The translations under genes and the position numbers were made by a program. DNA of 64,000 nucleotides, taken from assembly GCF_050948175.1 (NCBI RefSeq), contig NC_135204.1:735473-799472 (forward strand), read 5' to 3'. Position 1 is the first letter of the stretch. Each line of letters begins with the position of its first letter. The notes under the pieces were generated by a model. It saw only the letters and a list, made by a program, of their open reading frames with translations, was not told where the DNA came from and did no database searches. Positions 1 through 11,469 of this stretch are shown piece after piece. Source of the stretch: Xylocopa sonorina. Lineage: Eukaryota > Arthropoda > Insecta > Hymenoptera > Apidae.

Positions 1-948
1 AGACAAGCATAAAGTTATGCATTGAAGGTTAATGAGAGGAAATGGGATGCACCATCGCATTACATGCAGAATTAGAACACAACTGTTTTGATATGCAGAC
101 ACTGTGAAGCTCCATCCCGTTGCATTGAACAGTAGAACTCTCATTCTTTAGAAGTGTAGAAATACATAAGCATAATGCTATGCACAGAAGATTACAGTTT
201 ACTTTGGACCGTTGGAATGAGATGTGCAATCGTATTGCATGACGCACTAGAACTCTACTGAATTGACAAGCAGACACTGCGAAGCGCCGTCTTGGAGTAT
301 GGAGCAGTAAAATTCACATTCTTTAGAAATATAGAAGCAGATAATCACAATCCTACGCATGGGAAAATACAACTTACTTAATTTGAAACAATGAAATGAG
401 ATGCGCAATCACATTGCATGGAGTATAGGAACTCCCTTGCTCTGACACGTAGACAGTATGATGGGCAATCCCGCTGCAGGGAACTGTAGAATACACATTC
501 TTTTGAAATATAGAAACAGATCGGCATTATCACAGCTTACTTTGAAACATTGAAATTAGATGTGCTATCGCATTGCACGGAGCATAGAACTATACTTCTT
601 TATCAAGCAAACACTATGAAGCGCCATCCCAGAGCTTGGATCTGTAAAATTGACATTCTAGTGGAGTTTTGGTTCAGAAAAGCACAGCGCTATGCATAGA
701 AGTTTACGGCTTACCTGATTCGAAACGTTGAAATGTGATGCTCCATCGCATTGCATGGAGCGTTAGAACTCTGCTGCTTTGACACGAAGACACTATGAAG
801 CGTCATTCCGTTCCATGGAACTGTATTATTCGCAACCTCTTTATGTGTGGAAGCAGATAAGCATACTGCTATGCATAGAGGATTACACTATACTTTCTTT
901 GAAACACTGAAATGAGATGCGATATCGCATTTCATGGAGCAGTGGCAG
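1..948 (+). repeat. Satellite form A array, forward
   Basis: Head-to-tail diverged copies of the roughly 179 bp form A monomer, taken here as forward orientation. Recurrent boxes are GCATTGCATGGAGCATTAGA, a TTTGACACGCAGACACTATG box and a GCAGATAAGCATAATGC box. Copies differ strongly from each other, so this is an old, unhomogenised array. The small open frames in it are not genes. Confidence 0.85.
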
Positions 949-1339
949 CTATTTATGTTGTATTAGAAAAACCACAAGATTGATATGCAAAACTTGCAAA
1001 GTTACGTTACACTTGGGGAACTGTTTTGCCACCTCTCATCAAATAAAGAAATATTAAATAAATGCGGAATTTAATTAAATGGAGTTATTTTATAAAAAGC
1101 AGTTAAGTTTATAAAGCTGTTATGAATTTTGTTTTATATTTGTACGTTTTAATATTTATCACACAAAGGAATAAATATTGTTGTATAATAATGTTGAATT
1201 ATTTCATGAATTTACGTAAAGTTTTTTTCAAGCGAAGAAATGTTTACAAATAGTGGGGACGGCAAAGTGTTTCTACAAAAATATTTCCGGTCCATGGCGA
1301 TGTTTCACTGCGCAAACATGTGGTTGTGAAAGTGATAAG
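949..1339. other. AT-rich spacer, nothing recognised
   Basis: The satellite stops near 948 and resumes near 1340. The intervening bases are AT-rich with no convincing reading frame, terminal repeat or RNA gene. It could be the remnant of a transposon insertion, but I see no diagnostic motif. Confidence 0.6.
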
Positions 1340-1802
1340 GAACATTGGAACTGTGTTGCTTCGAAACGTAGATACTATGGAGTCCCATCCCGATGCTGGG
1401 AATTACAGAATTCACACTCATTTGAAGTTTAGAAGAAAATAAACATAATATGTGTATAGCAGATTGCAACTTACTTACTTTAAGACGTTGATATGGTTCT
1501 CGCCATCGCATTGCATGGAGCATTAGGAATCAATAACATTGACACGCAGACACTACGAACCGCCGTCCCGTTGCTTGAAGGTGAAGAATTCACATTCTTA
1601 TAATGCGTCGAAGCAGATAAACATAATGCTATACATATAAATTTATAGCTTACTTACTTTGAAACGTTGAGTTGAAATGCGCCCTCGCATTGCGTGGAGC
1701 ATTAGATCTCTATTGCAAATAGACATAGATATTATGGAACGCCATCCGGTTGCAGAGAACTGCAAAATTCATATTGTTCTGAATCGTACAAACTGATAAG
1801 TG
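1340..1802 (+). repeat. Satellite form A array, forward
   Basis: About two and a half diverged form A monomers, same orientation as 1-948, with the GCATTGCATGGAGCATTAGG box and the GCAGATAAACATAATGC box. It ends where the Helitron-derived sequence begins. Confidence 0.8.
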
Positions 1803-2364
1803 AATTCAATCATACATAAATTCAAACATACGTCATTGCATCTTGTGCATATTCGCGCATGTGTCTTGGGCTGCCTGTAAATGTGAATGGTAAAATGACA
1901 ATTTTCCCCAGTTTACTGAGATTGCCATCATTTACAACTGCATCACGTAAATGGATGTACTCTTCAGAACGCAATTTGACTTGATTTAGTCTATGTAGGG
2001 AAGTCTTTCACTTTCTGTTTTTGCATACATGTCAACAATGTATTGATGAAATATTGAAACCTCATAAATTCAAATCAGTATATATCATTCGTCTTATCTG
2101 TGTCCTGCGAATGCGATTCCTTTGCTGCCTTGCTTACCTCTGTTCACTCGTTTCTAATGATCGAGCAAGAACAGTGTGAACTCGATCTCTTTCTTGCCTT
2201 GCTTGTCTCTGTTCACTCGCTTCTAATGATCGAGCAAGAGCAGTGTGATCTCAATCTCTTTCTTGCCTAGTTTTTCTCTGCTCACTTGTTTCTGAAACTT
2301 GTTCTTCTCTTTTCCTTTTTGCTTGATTTGTAGATCGACCAATGGCACTTCGCTTTGATGGCAT
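1803..2364 (-). pseudogene. Helitron transposase N-terminal fragment (broken)
   Basis: Read on the minus strand, an ATG at 2364 opens MPSKRSAIGRST, the usual start of Helitron Rep-helicase proteins, followed by a Glu/Gln/Arg-rich stretch made of 23-residue repeats. Nearer 2040 the frame reads QYIVDMYAKTESERL, then RSEEYIHLRDAV, then TFTGSPRHMREYAQDAMTYV. These are hallmark segments of the Helitron-like N-terminal domain that precedes the Rep HUH nuclease. Known function of the family is rolling-circle transposition. The copy is dead: there are in-frame stops (for example after QERD and after PYID), a frame jump between the two blocks, and the Rep catalytic motifs, helicase and both element ends are missing. 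It lies directly against form A satellite. Identification rests on motif memory, not on a search. Confidence 0.75.
2120..2296 (-). repeat. 69 bp tandem repeat inside the Helitron reading frame
   Basis: About 2.6 copies of a 69 bp unit containing CTAATGATCGAGCAAGA; the landmark TGTTCACTCG recurs at 2141 and 2210. Because 69 is 23 codons, the repeat encodes 23-residue units with LARSLE and SEQR on the minus strand, within the low-complexity N-terminus of the Helitron protein. Confidence 0.8.
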
Positions 2365-2874
2365 AATTGTGGGATTAAATAAAACGTATTTCTAATTATT
2401 TTCTTCAGCTGGAAATCAATAACATTTTTATTTATTCACGTATTAATAATTTATTCTCGTATTAATAATTGCAAAAGTTTTTTGACTGCATTTTTGTATT
2501 TATTAGAATTTGCTGACGGAAAATCGAACGTCAAACGCATTAATGTTGTTTTTTGTAATTTAAATTAATTTGTTGAAATCTTAAAGGAAACAATTTATGT
2601 ATTTAAAATATTTTAAATTTTAATATAATTTGTAATATTTAAACATTAATTGAAAAGATATAAATAAAACGATTCAATATTTTACTTACTTTGTGAGTCA
2701 TACTTTTATTTTTATTTCAACTATTATTATGGGTATGTTATTTTTTACAGTTTAATTTGACCTAAAAAAGTAGATTCTATGAGTAAATTTCATGTGTAAA
2801 AATTTAATTTTTCAATTTATTCATGGTTACACTTTTAACAAATATTACTAATTAAATGTTATTTTGATATTTTT
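2365..2874. other. AT-rich unique stretch, nothing recognised
   Basis: Very AT-rich, with many short A and T runs. No open frame of note, no satellite register and no terminal repeats seen on either strand. Confidence 0.55.
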
Positions 2875-3085
2875 GGGATGTTTGTTCGGGAGTACCTAGA
2901 ACCCCAAACCTGATTTTAAAGAAAATTTTCAAAAACCTTCCCGGAGATATACCTAATAATTTCCCAAATTTTCAATTTTCACGGCGATTGGATGTATGGT
3001 TTTTGAATCTATCGAGTACAGACAGACAGACAGACACACATTCAGTTATAAATATGTAGATCGATAGATTGATAGATAAATATAG
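2875..3085 (+). mobile_element. Possible 3' tail of an RTE-like non-LTR retrotransposon
   Basis: The stretch GGCGATTGGATGTATGG, then TTTGAATCTATCGAGTA, then ACAGACAGACAGACAC resembles the conserved 3' tails of RTE-type LINEs and the SINEs that borrow them. It runs into a short simple repeat (GATAGATTGATAGATA), as those tails often do. No reverse-transcriptase coding sequence is attached, so at most this is a 5'-truncated copy. Confidence 0.35.
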
Positions 3086-3981
3086 GTAGATGAACAGTAG
3101 TTATTCATATTTAATATTTTCTTTGGAAACAAGGGGCAAAGACATAAAGTACTTTGTTATTATAATTCTAGTTGCTTCACAAATTCCGAAAATGATAAAT
3201 TAGACCAACGCAAGCAAAAAGTCTAATGTTTCATAATTATTTTATTGTTTAAAGATTATCAAGCTTTATGCTTGGATGGATGCTTATATGTAAGTATAAC
3301 TACCAAAATGAAATGAAATCGCAAAGTGATATTTACGCATCTCCGTGCTGCAATTTTGACGTATTTAAATTTCTGATAAAAGCATACAAATGTTTATAAT
3401 CAAATTATCAATTATAAATGGAATTCTACAATTTATCCATGTAATAATCCTTTCTTATTGTACGCATCCTTCAACACATACTCAGTCTTTTTAATCTTGA
3501 TGGATTTCGTGTGTACGGGTGCGTGTGTGTGCGCGCGCGCGTATGTGTGTATGGTAGCCGTTGCCGAAATACCACCTAATAGGTTTCATAGTTTCGATTC
3601 TAGTAAATCGAATAAAATGGCATAAGATTTTTTATAGAATATCAAGGGTACGTGAAGCTGGTATTGCATTGCATAGAGCATTTTTCACTGGAAGAATTTT
3701 TCTTCCAATGTTTCAACTCCAGATCTTTTTTAATTATTCTCATTTAGAAAATTAAAACTGAATGGCATATTCCTTAACATAGCACGCCGGTAACCACGAT
3801 ACGTAACAGATCCAAGGTTCCTTTATCTTCTCAGATAAAGGAGGATTAAGGCCTGCTTTCTTTGTTTCCAAACTTCTTTACATTGTATTACATTCTCGGG
3901 ACTCTTAGAAAGTTACAAAGAACAGAAGCGCTACTTGGATTATGAAAGTGTAATAGTTTAATTTATATAATCTTGAACATT
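3086..3981. other. Unique AT-rich DNA with one microsatellite
   Basis: No supported gene. It holds the (GT)n/(GC)n tract annotated separately and a 9 bp inverted repeat (CCTTTATCT, later AGATAAAGG) near 3820-3842. The open frame on the plus strand at 3561-3755 has no recognisable similarity and is not called. Confidence 0.5.
3512..3552. repeat. GT/GC alternating purine-pyrimidine microsatellite
   Basis: An alternating purine-pyrimidine run of GTGTGTGTGCGCGCGCGC type, about 40 bp long, the class of sequence able to adopt Z-DNA. It looks like an ordinary simple repeat, with no gene close by. Confidence 0.8.
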
Positions 3982-4140
3982 TTAAATCAGTTTACGTTGC
4001 TTTGCTTGTTGTATATATTTATCACCTGGCGCTGAACCAACTATTTTTGGCAGCATCCCTTTCCAAAATTTGGAAAATCCACCAGATCTAATAAAACCTT
4101 GCTTAGATTGCAAATGTGTTTTCCTGTATCCAGCATAAAT
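3982..4140 (-). other. Terminal-exon-like open frame, unassigned
   Basis: On the minus strand a frame runs without a stop from about 4140 to TAA at 3982 and includes GGFSKFWKGMLPKIVGSAPG, ending KQRKLI. A possible splice acceptor (GGATACAG) precedes it. Residue composition looks protein-like and would suit a last exon. I considered a mitochondrial carrier because of the FWKGMLPKIVGSAP segment, but it is too short and too lysine-rich at the end to say. It lies just outside the inverted duplication; the second copy at 48015 onward lacks it. Confidence 0.25.
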
Positions 4141-5344
4141 GAAATTACATTGACATAAGTACCAGCTAGTTCTCCACGCCTATTTGAAACAACGTTAAGT
4201 CACCTTGTTAAACAATAATTTATTAAATGTGACTTGGACCTTCAAATTTGCACAAACATCTAACAAATAAATATGTTTTTTTTTACTATTCATATCATTG
4301 TACTTTCAGTGATTTATTATGTGCTGTCATTTGATATATTAACTGCTTGATTATATTTTATAATGAACCTTGCGTACCAAACACTGTTTTTACTCCTGAT
4401 ACGAGTGGATAGTTCTTCGTTTTATATTCTTATATCGCATTGATTATGAAAGTATATGATATCGTTTCTATGCAGTTATGCATAAATTCAATTCCGACTA
4501 ATGCTCTAAGAAGCATCCAAGATAACAAACGGCAAAACGCTGGCGACTCCATACCAGCACTATATTGTCACTTCGGAGGAGTGTCAGTTGATTCGTAGCC
4601 ATCTGTGACCGGATTCGTTAGTTAAAATGTGAGAACGTGTAACCAGCACGTTCTAGACTAACATAAAACGCCGTGTGAATCGCGCAGCGCCAGCACCATC
4701 GTGAAACACGTGTCATCGCTCAATTCATGAATCTTCTCAGCAATGACGTTGGGTCACATTTGGTAATGGGGAACCTGTGGTTTCATACAAATTAAAACCG
4801 TTAGATGTCAGTAGGTGTTCAACATATGAGTATTGATAGATATTTTGATAGTTGTTTTCCTATATTTATAGTTATTGAGAGAGTCATATATATTTCTTTC
4901 AACCCATCATTAACTAAAAATATTATTTATAAAATAAAATATTACTTACAAAATAAAAATTCATGCTGTTGCATCCCTAACTTCGCCTTTTATAATTTCT
5001 TAAATAACATGCTGTCATCGTATTTAATATAACCCTCAATTGCATGAATTTGTAACGATGAATTGAGAAAAATACATATAAAATAAATGTATATATTTTT
5101 ATGATAAAGTAATTAACGACTTTATCGAAAAATTGCCGTATTGAGCTAGTTTATAGAAAATAATTAAATCGAGTTCTTACATCTTTGTTTTGTGCCTGTG
5201 TATCTATTTTGGAATCAAAATAAATAAATTGCTTGGTTCAGTCATTTTTCATATTCGCTTATAATTTTTATGGAATCAGTTTTCCCATTAGTAAATGTCG
5301 GCCTACGCCATTACCACGCATGTAGCTATGGTCAGCTGATAGTA

Positions 5345-5695
5345 TCATTGCCACGACCGTGTAGCCCGTGTGCTATATCGCGGTGCATTAATAGTGCCGT
5401 GATACGCGTGTCGCCACAGTACTGAGAGTATGCCGTTACGAGAACTGAGTAGGGGCATTGTCTTTGCACAATTCTGCCACGGAATTCGTTCCATCTGTTG
5501 TCCTTGGCGTGCCAATCGCTGGTTGTTTGGGATATTGTAGTGCATGAGGCAGACTTGTTTCTTACCATCATCAAGGAGATAGATTTTCACTCCCCCGTTT
5601 TGAATTTTGTTAATTACTGTTTGGAATTTTTGCCGTTTCTGTATCTCTATGTCCGCATTATGGATTCTACTTACGTATGATATTTTGGTCTTCAT
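5345..5695 (-). other. Open frame inside the inverted duplication, unassigned
   Basis: An open minus-strand frame of 116 codons, with an alternative overlapping frame containing WNEFRGRIVQRQ and HRDIAHGLHGRG. Copy B keeps recognisable parts of the second frame (WNEFRD, HRGIAHGLHGRD) near 46620-46790 but with stops. The conservation could reflect a former exon or simply the shared ancestry of the duplicated DNA. I do not recognise a family. Confidence 0.2.
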
Positions 5696-5952
5696 CTTCT
5701 GTTACATGTAACATTATATATGTAATGCACGTTTGTTATGTAATGCTCAAAGTTGTGATCCTCAGATTCTTTTACTCTTTTGTAAAGCAACTTATCCTAT
5801 TAACATATATTCATTAGGCATAGATGGAAGTAATTAGATAATGCTATTAAAACGGTATTAAATCTGTTGTTGCAATTATATATTTAATGTCTAGAGGTGT
5901 AAATGTAATTAGTGTCCCGTGTTATGTGATCCAATCGACATATCGAGTAAAG

Positions 5953-6645
5953 CTATGAAATATGAAAACCTTTTCCTATTCCACAAGCCCTATCCATGTT
6001 AAAGGAATGATTAGTTCTGCAAGACGAGAAGCCTGAATTAGTAAGATCTCTACGAACATAAGTAATTTGTAAGTAATACATTTTTTCTGTTTGAAATATT
6101 TGCCTTTGCATAGAATAGAATGTATAGATATAAATTCCTGTTTTATATCCATTTCGATCCAATTCTGTTATAGCTTTTGAGCAGGAATAATATTGATTAT
6201 ACCTGATTTTTACAATAGTTGTTTATTTAACAAATTTTATAGACGTAGAAACATCATTTGAGGGGTGTATCGATCTACTTTGTAGTTCTATCAGTTTCTC
6301 TTTCTGCTAGCTACTTTCTATTCTCAGTTCTATATACTTATCCTTTATCACCATCATATATGTTGCATAAGATTATAATAACTTTTTGTCTTTAAATTTT
6401 TCGGATATTTCAATTAAATTTCCTTTGATTAAAAAAAACGGAGATGAAAAAAGTGACACGTACCATTTCTTGGAAACGTTGTATCGTAATTTGCATCTGA
6501 CTGTTTTGAAAGGCATGCACTTTACTTAACGTTTCCAGTGACTCAGTCAGCGGAGCAAAGAAATATTCTACTTTCGATATTGTCGGCTTTTGTAATTCTA
6601 AGGCAAGTACATTCATCTGCCGTTATCGTGAACACTGTTTTTTGG
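5953..6645 (-). pseudogene. RNF212/Zip3-like gene fragment, copy A (dead)
   Basis: Three exon-like blocks on the minus strand, about 6645-6464, 6342-6245 and 6016-5953. The first encodes LELQKPTISKVEYFF, then FQNSQMQITIQRFQEM, and ends at a GTACGT donor; the second encodes a lysine/glutamate-rich coiled coil starting DKY. This pattern, the end of a RING finger, a short LAL-like strand, an FF motif, an FQxxQ segment and then a coiled coil, resembles the RNF212/RNF212B/Vilya family of meiotic SUMO/ubiquitin ligases that act at recombination sites. A good acceptor (TTTTCTGTAATTTAG) precedes exon 1. Exon 1 then has TGA/TAA-type disruption (CGATAACGG where copy B has CGATGTCGACAG), and exon 2 has an in-frame TAG after GAAAGTAGC. 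The RING exon is absent. The family call comes from motif memory. Confidence 0.45.
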
Positions 6646-6689
6646 CTAAATTACAGAAAACCAAATATATTATAAGGAACATATTGTGA

Positions 6690-7154
6690 CATGGTGTCGT
6701 CACAAGACTCGCTTCATCCCCCCCCCCCCCCCCCCACCCGCTTCGGTTAGCTTAGCTCGCTGATCACCACCCATGCGAGAAGCGCGAAGCGGACCATCGC
6801 GATAGCTGTATTTGTGAGAAGCGTGAGGTATGCGATGTTAGAACCTTTTCCCCTTCCCACCCCCTTTTTCTCTTCTCTCTTTATCCTAAGGATTAGACTG
6901 GCAAGCTGATGGAAGAAACGATCAAGAAGACGTCCCTTCATCGAATAAGCAGACCGCGGGATAGCGGAAGGACTGTGCGCCAAGGTAGCGGGGCGGGCTC
7001 GACGGTGGAGGAGTCGGAAAGTGAGTAAGAAAAGAAGAACCTTAAATCCAAGGGATATTATCCAAGGCCCTGCGAAGATATGGCCGCTGCCATCGTCCAT
7101 GGAGATGCATGGGATGGTTTTTGGGTGTGAGAAGAACCTCCCCCCCCCCCCCCT
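6690..7154. mobile_element. GC-rich insert bounded by poly-C tracts, unclassified
   Basis: A segment of about 430 bp, far richer in GC than its surroundings, sits between a C-run at 6717-6736 and a C-run at 7140-7153. On its left is the inverted duplication, on its right form A satellite resumes with a GAAGCGCCAT box. A 137-codon minus-strand frame spans it, but it begins in the homopolymer (Met-Leu-Arg-Gly4) and resembles nothing I know. The homopolymer flanks may be assembly-sensitive. A solo LTR or non-autonomous element is possible. Confidence 0.4.
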
Positions 7155-8780
7155 TAACACAATGAAGCGCCATCTAGTTGCATAGAATTGTGGAATTCAC
7201 ATTCTTTCAAATCGTAGAAGCAGACAGGCATTGAAGAATACAACTTACTTACGTTAGAACGCTGGAGTGAGATGAGCCATCGCATTGCATCGAGCATTAA
7301 AACTCCACTGCTTTGATACGTAGAACCTTTGAAGACCCACCCTGTTGCATGGAACTGTAGAATTCACATACTTTTGAAGTGTAGAAGCAGATGAACATAA
7401 CGCGTTGCGATGAATATTACATCTGATCATGAAATTTTGAATTCGGATTCGACATCACGATGAATAGAGTATTATAACTCTATTGCTTCGGCCCATAAAC
7501 ATCTAGAAACGCTATCCCATTGCAAGGACGTTTATGATTCACATTCGTTCGAGGTGTAAAAGCAAACAAGCATAATGCGATGCATAAAGCTCCACAACAT
7601 ACTAACTTCCTTTGAACTGTTGATATGAAATGCGATATCGCGATGCATGAAGCATGAGAAAAGCTATACCTAAGCAAGAAAGTGTAGCACACACATTCTT
7701 TTGAAATGTAGAAGCAGACAAACAAAATGCGTTGCTTTGAATATTAGATCTTAACATGCATCATTGAAATGAGATGCGACATCGCGTTGAATGAGGAATT
7801 GAAATCCTATTGCTACGACATGCAGACACCTAGGGACATTATCCCATAACATGGAAGTGTGGGACTCACATTCTTGTAAAGGTGCAAGCACATAAACACA
7901 ATGCGTTGCATTCAATATTACACCTTATCATGAGCCATAGAAATGGGATGGGATATCGCGTGTTGTGAAGAATTGGAACTCTATTGCTTTGAAACGTAGC
8001 CATATAGAAACACTATTCAGTAGCAAGGAAGCGCGGGATATACAATCTTTCGAAGGGTGGACGAGATGAAAATAACGCGTTGCATTGAACATTACATCTT
8101 ATTATGAAACATAGAAATGAGATGCGACAACGCGTTCTATGAAGCATTAGAACTCTATTGCTTAGAAGCGTAGGCATCTAGAAACGCTATACCGTAGCTA
8201 GGAAGTGTGGCATTTACATTCTTTTGGAGTTTAAATGAGTGATACAAATTATGCAAATATATCGAGTTATGCAAATCTGTAGCAAGGAAGAGTTGCATTT
8301 ACATTCTTTTGAAGCATCGATGAGATATACATAGCGCGTTGCATTGGATACAACATCTTATCATAAGACATAGAAATGAGTTGTGATATCGCGTTTTATA
8401 ATGAGTTGGAACTCTATTGCTTCGATACGTAGACGTGTAGAAACGCTGTTTCGTAGCAAGGAAGATTTGCATTTACATTCTTTTTAGGTATAGACACGAT
8501 ACACATAACGAGTTGCACTGAATGTTTCATCATATCATGAGACATATGAGTGATATGCAATATCGCGATCCATGAAGCATTAAAACTCTATTGCTTCAAT
8601 ACGTAGACATCTCGAGATGCTATTGCGTAGCAAGGAAGAGTGGGCTTTACATTCTTTTGAAGTGCTTGCGAGATATGCATAACGAGTTACATTGAATTAC
8701 ATCTTATCATGATACATAGAAGTGAGATGCGATATAGAGTTTTATGAAGCATTAGATCTCTATTTCTTCGATGCCTAGAC
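7155..8780 (+). repeat. Satellite, form A grading into B1, forward
   Basis: The first monomers (to about 7470) are form A; the next keep the A-like GCAGACAAGCATAATGC region; by 7900 they are B1, with ACGCGTTGCATTGAA and ACATCTTATCATGA. The landmark ACTCTATTGCTTC recurs at 8411 and 8585, a 174 bp period. Orientation switches at about 8780. Confidence 0.85.
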
Positions 8781-9425
8781 GAATGCAATGCGTTGTGTAT
8801 ATCTCCACAGCACTACAAAATAATATAAATCCCACACTTCTTTGTTACGGAGGAGCGCTTGTAGATGTCGATACATCGAAGCAATGGAGTTCTAATGCCT
8901 CACAGAATGCGATATCGCATCTCATTTCTATGACTCATGATATGATGAAATATCCAATGCAACGCGTTAGGCATATCTCGTCAACGCTTCAAAAGAATCA
9001 AAAAGCCCACCATTCCTTGCTACGGCATTGCGTTTCTAGATGTCTACGTTTCGAAGCAATAGAGATCTAAAGCTTCATAAAACGCGATATCGCATCTCAC
9101 TTCTATGTCTCATGATAAGATGCTAATGAATGAAGCGCGTTATGTACATCTCGTCAAAACTTCTGAAGAATGTAAATCCCACACTTCCATGCGGCGGAAT
9201 AACAGTTATAGCTATCTACATATCGAAGCAATAGAGTTCTAATGCTTCATAAAACGCGATATCGCATCTCATTTCTCTGTCTCATGATAAGATGTAATAT
9301 TCAATACAACGCGTTATGTAGATCTCGTCTACATTTCAGAAGTTAGTATATGCCACACTTGCTTTCTACGGGATAGCGATCCTAGATATTTACGTTTCTG
9401 AGCAATAGAGTTCTAATGCTTCATT
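8781..9425 (-). repeat. Satellite form B1 array, reverse
   Basis: Immediately after CCTAGAC at 8774-8780 the monomers read in reverse (AATGCAATGCGTT, later TCTCATTTCTATG and CATGATAAGATG). They end where the AT-rich segment starts with ACATAAATAAAGAGG. Confidence 0.85.
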
Positions 9426-9719
9426 GACATAAATAAAGAGGTTTCAAACGCGATAAACAAGTCAACTACCGATTATGAGTCATATATATGAGTCGTATTT
9501 GACTTATAAATAAAAAGAAAGATATTCCTGACATCAATAAAGAGGCTTTAAACGTTGTAAACAACCGACCAGCGCTAACCGGTAACAGCTTACTAATAAT
9601 AAATACTATGCAAATATCAAGCAAATAAAACGGAATAGATGATATAAGAATGAGGCATATACAGAATATAAATCCATATAATAATTTAAAATACTAAACA
9701 CATGAGGAATTAGGAATAT

Positions 9720-9960
9720 TAGACGAAGAACCAAACCCGCCCCTAGGACCCTATGGTGGCAGACATTAATGAGCCGTCCTCCAATCCTGGGCGCGTAGAG
9801 TTGCCCCGCGCCCAGTGCTCCCTCCCGCCAGCCTATCTCTGCCCCGCTATTGGCCACGCGCATTAACTGGCGGCCAACTGGCGGGGACCGCGACTGCGGC
9901 GTAATCGCTGCTCTCGTGGCGTGCTGACGGCCGGGTGCGTGAGCGTGGCGCAACACAATT
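9720..9960. other. GC- and CpG-rich island
   Basis: About 240 bp of GC-rich sequence in otherwise very AT-rich DNA, with CpG-dense pieces (GGCGGGGACCGCGACTGCGG) and a GGCCAATAGCGGGGC box resembling a CCAAT element on the minus strand. It could be the promoter or 5' untranslated part of the element that makes up 9426-12697. The open frame across it (9606-9956 minus) runs out into AT-rich sequence and is not called. Confidence 0.4.
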
Positions 9961-10439
9961 CCAAAGGAGATTAAAAAGATAAAACAAAATAAAATATAAA
10001 TAAAGTATAATAATAAATATTAGAATTGGTATAGACAGTAAAGTTGAATAAAATAATCGTTCTTCCTCTAGTACATACAATATTAATTCACGTTAAACAA
10101 TCTGTAGAGTTGAACTCCTTCTAGGAAATAATGCTGAAAGAGTAAAACATAATAGATTAGTTAGTTTTATAACATATTAAATTATCTCGTAACTTGTACA
10201 TCGTGTATACGGTTAAAATAACGGTTACACACATATATATGCTCTCTCCTATGGGAATATTATATTATATATATTTTAAATATCGTAATAAGTCTCAATA
10301 TTAAAGAATTACTGCCTCAAGTATAGGAGATAGCATGAGTACCCGAAAAATAACAATTAAATAAACAAAGAAAAGAAAATAAATTCCAATTAAAATCTCC
10401 GAATGTAATAAATTAAATATAGTAAAAATAATACCGATA

Positions 10440-11420
10440 CAAAGTATTACCGATTATATCTCTTAATATTCAATACCATAATCAATTAAACTATATTCTT
10501 ATAATTCACACATCTACTTATTATTGTCTTAACTAATAATATTATTCTCTGCAACTATTAGCAACACGGATAATAATAGACTTGAATAATTGAGCTAAAG
10601 AACGAAGATTATGAATTAATATAACTCGACGTTGTAGATCGAAGGTCTTATATACGAAAATGATAGGCTCTGCAAGACGCTCTCCCTTACTGAAACACCG
10701 TCTATGTAATGTAGCGATTTTCACGCACTTTATACATATATATGTTTAGTTGCTTTATCATGCTATTTTACATATATTCTACTGCACACATAATGTAATT
10801 ACGCAGTGATTTCCTAGCGATGTAAATTTACTTTATCTCTCCCGACTACATTATACTCATTTTATTAATCAAACACACAATCACGCAGTGATTTCCTAGC
10901 GATGTAAATTTACTTCATCTCTCCAAACTATATTATACTCATTTTATTAATCAAACATACATCTTATTATATTCTTTCGACTACCTATCGCGGGCAAAAC
11001 GAATTTACCAACCGTAATAAGTAAAGGCGCATGATAACCTACCATTCGGATACGAACATACAAGAGAATAATGAATACAAACAGAATTAGATGGCGCAAC
11101 CCTAGGCGACCACTCTATATCGCAATTTATCTATTTATGTAAGATCTTCGTGGTGTTATAATAGATTTAATATGCTCTATCACGCTATCCCATTTTACGC
11201 ATAGGACAAAAATAGGAGGCTTACCCCAATATGCGAGACTTAAGAACGCGAATGTAATTTTATTAAAATTAACCTAGAAAAACCCATACAAATTAAGAGG
11301 ACACGTTAAGTATACATAACGACAAATTATCGCGGTGCATACCATCAAAAACCGACTCCTGGTGGTTTTATAGTAATCACATGATAATAGGACAACAAAT
11401 AATTGGGAGTTTAGATAGAA
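10440..11420 (+). repeat. Direct repeat, unit 1 of about 1 kb
   Basis: Landmarks shared in order with 11470-12250: AATACCATAATCAATTA, AGCAACACGGATAATAA, TAATGTAGC, GATTTCCTAG, ACCATTCGGA and AGATGGCGCAA. Spacing differs by indels (offsets of about 930-1030 bp), so the two units are an old tandem duplication. Confidence 0.6.
10797..10955 (+). repeat. 76 bp local tandem duplication
   Basis: The unit ACGCAGTGATTTCCTAGCGA followed by TGTAAATTTACTT and a TTATACTCATTTTATTAATC tail occurs twice in a row with few differences. It is confined to unit 1 of the larger repeat; unit 2 has only one degenerate version. Confidence 0.8.
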
Positions 11421-11469
11421 TAGATCGAAATAAGATATGATTACAGGACACAGCGAACTTTACGCGTCC

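Larger units (their letters stand above)
4135..6690 (-). repeat. Inverted segmental duplication, copy A
   Basis: This 2.55 kb segment matches 45425-48015 in inverted orientation. Matching landmarks include the exon pair around 6464-6645, the ACGTGCTGGTAACACG-like region near 4630-4660, and the TTATTGTTTAACAAG motif near 4200-4220. By eye identity is high but clearly below that of the Gypsy LTRs, and indels are common. It contains introns and exons of a host-type gene, so this is a duplication of genomic DNA rather than a transposon copy. Confidence 0.8.

Noticed and set aside
3982..4140. Mitochondrial carrier exon
   Set aside because: The FWKGMLPKIVGSAP segment recalls a carrier, but there is no PxD/ExxRR context, and the frame ends within 20 residues; left unassigned.
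6747..7160. 137-codon minus-strand frame
   Set aside because: It starts in a poly-C/G homopolymer, has no recognisable domain and spans an insert of transposon-like composition.
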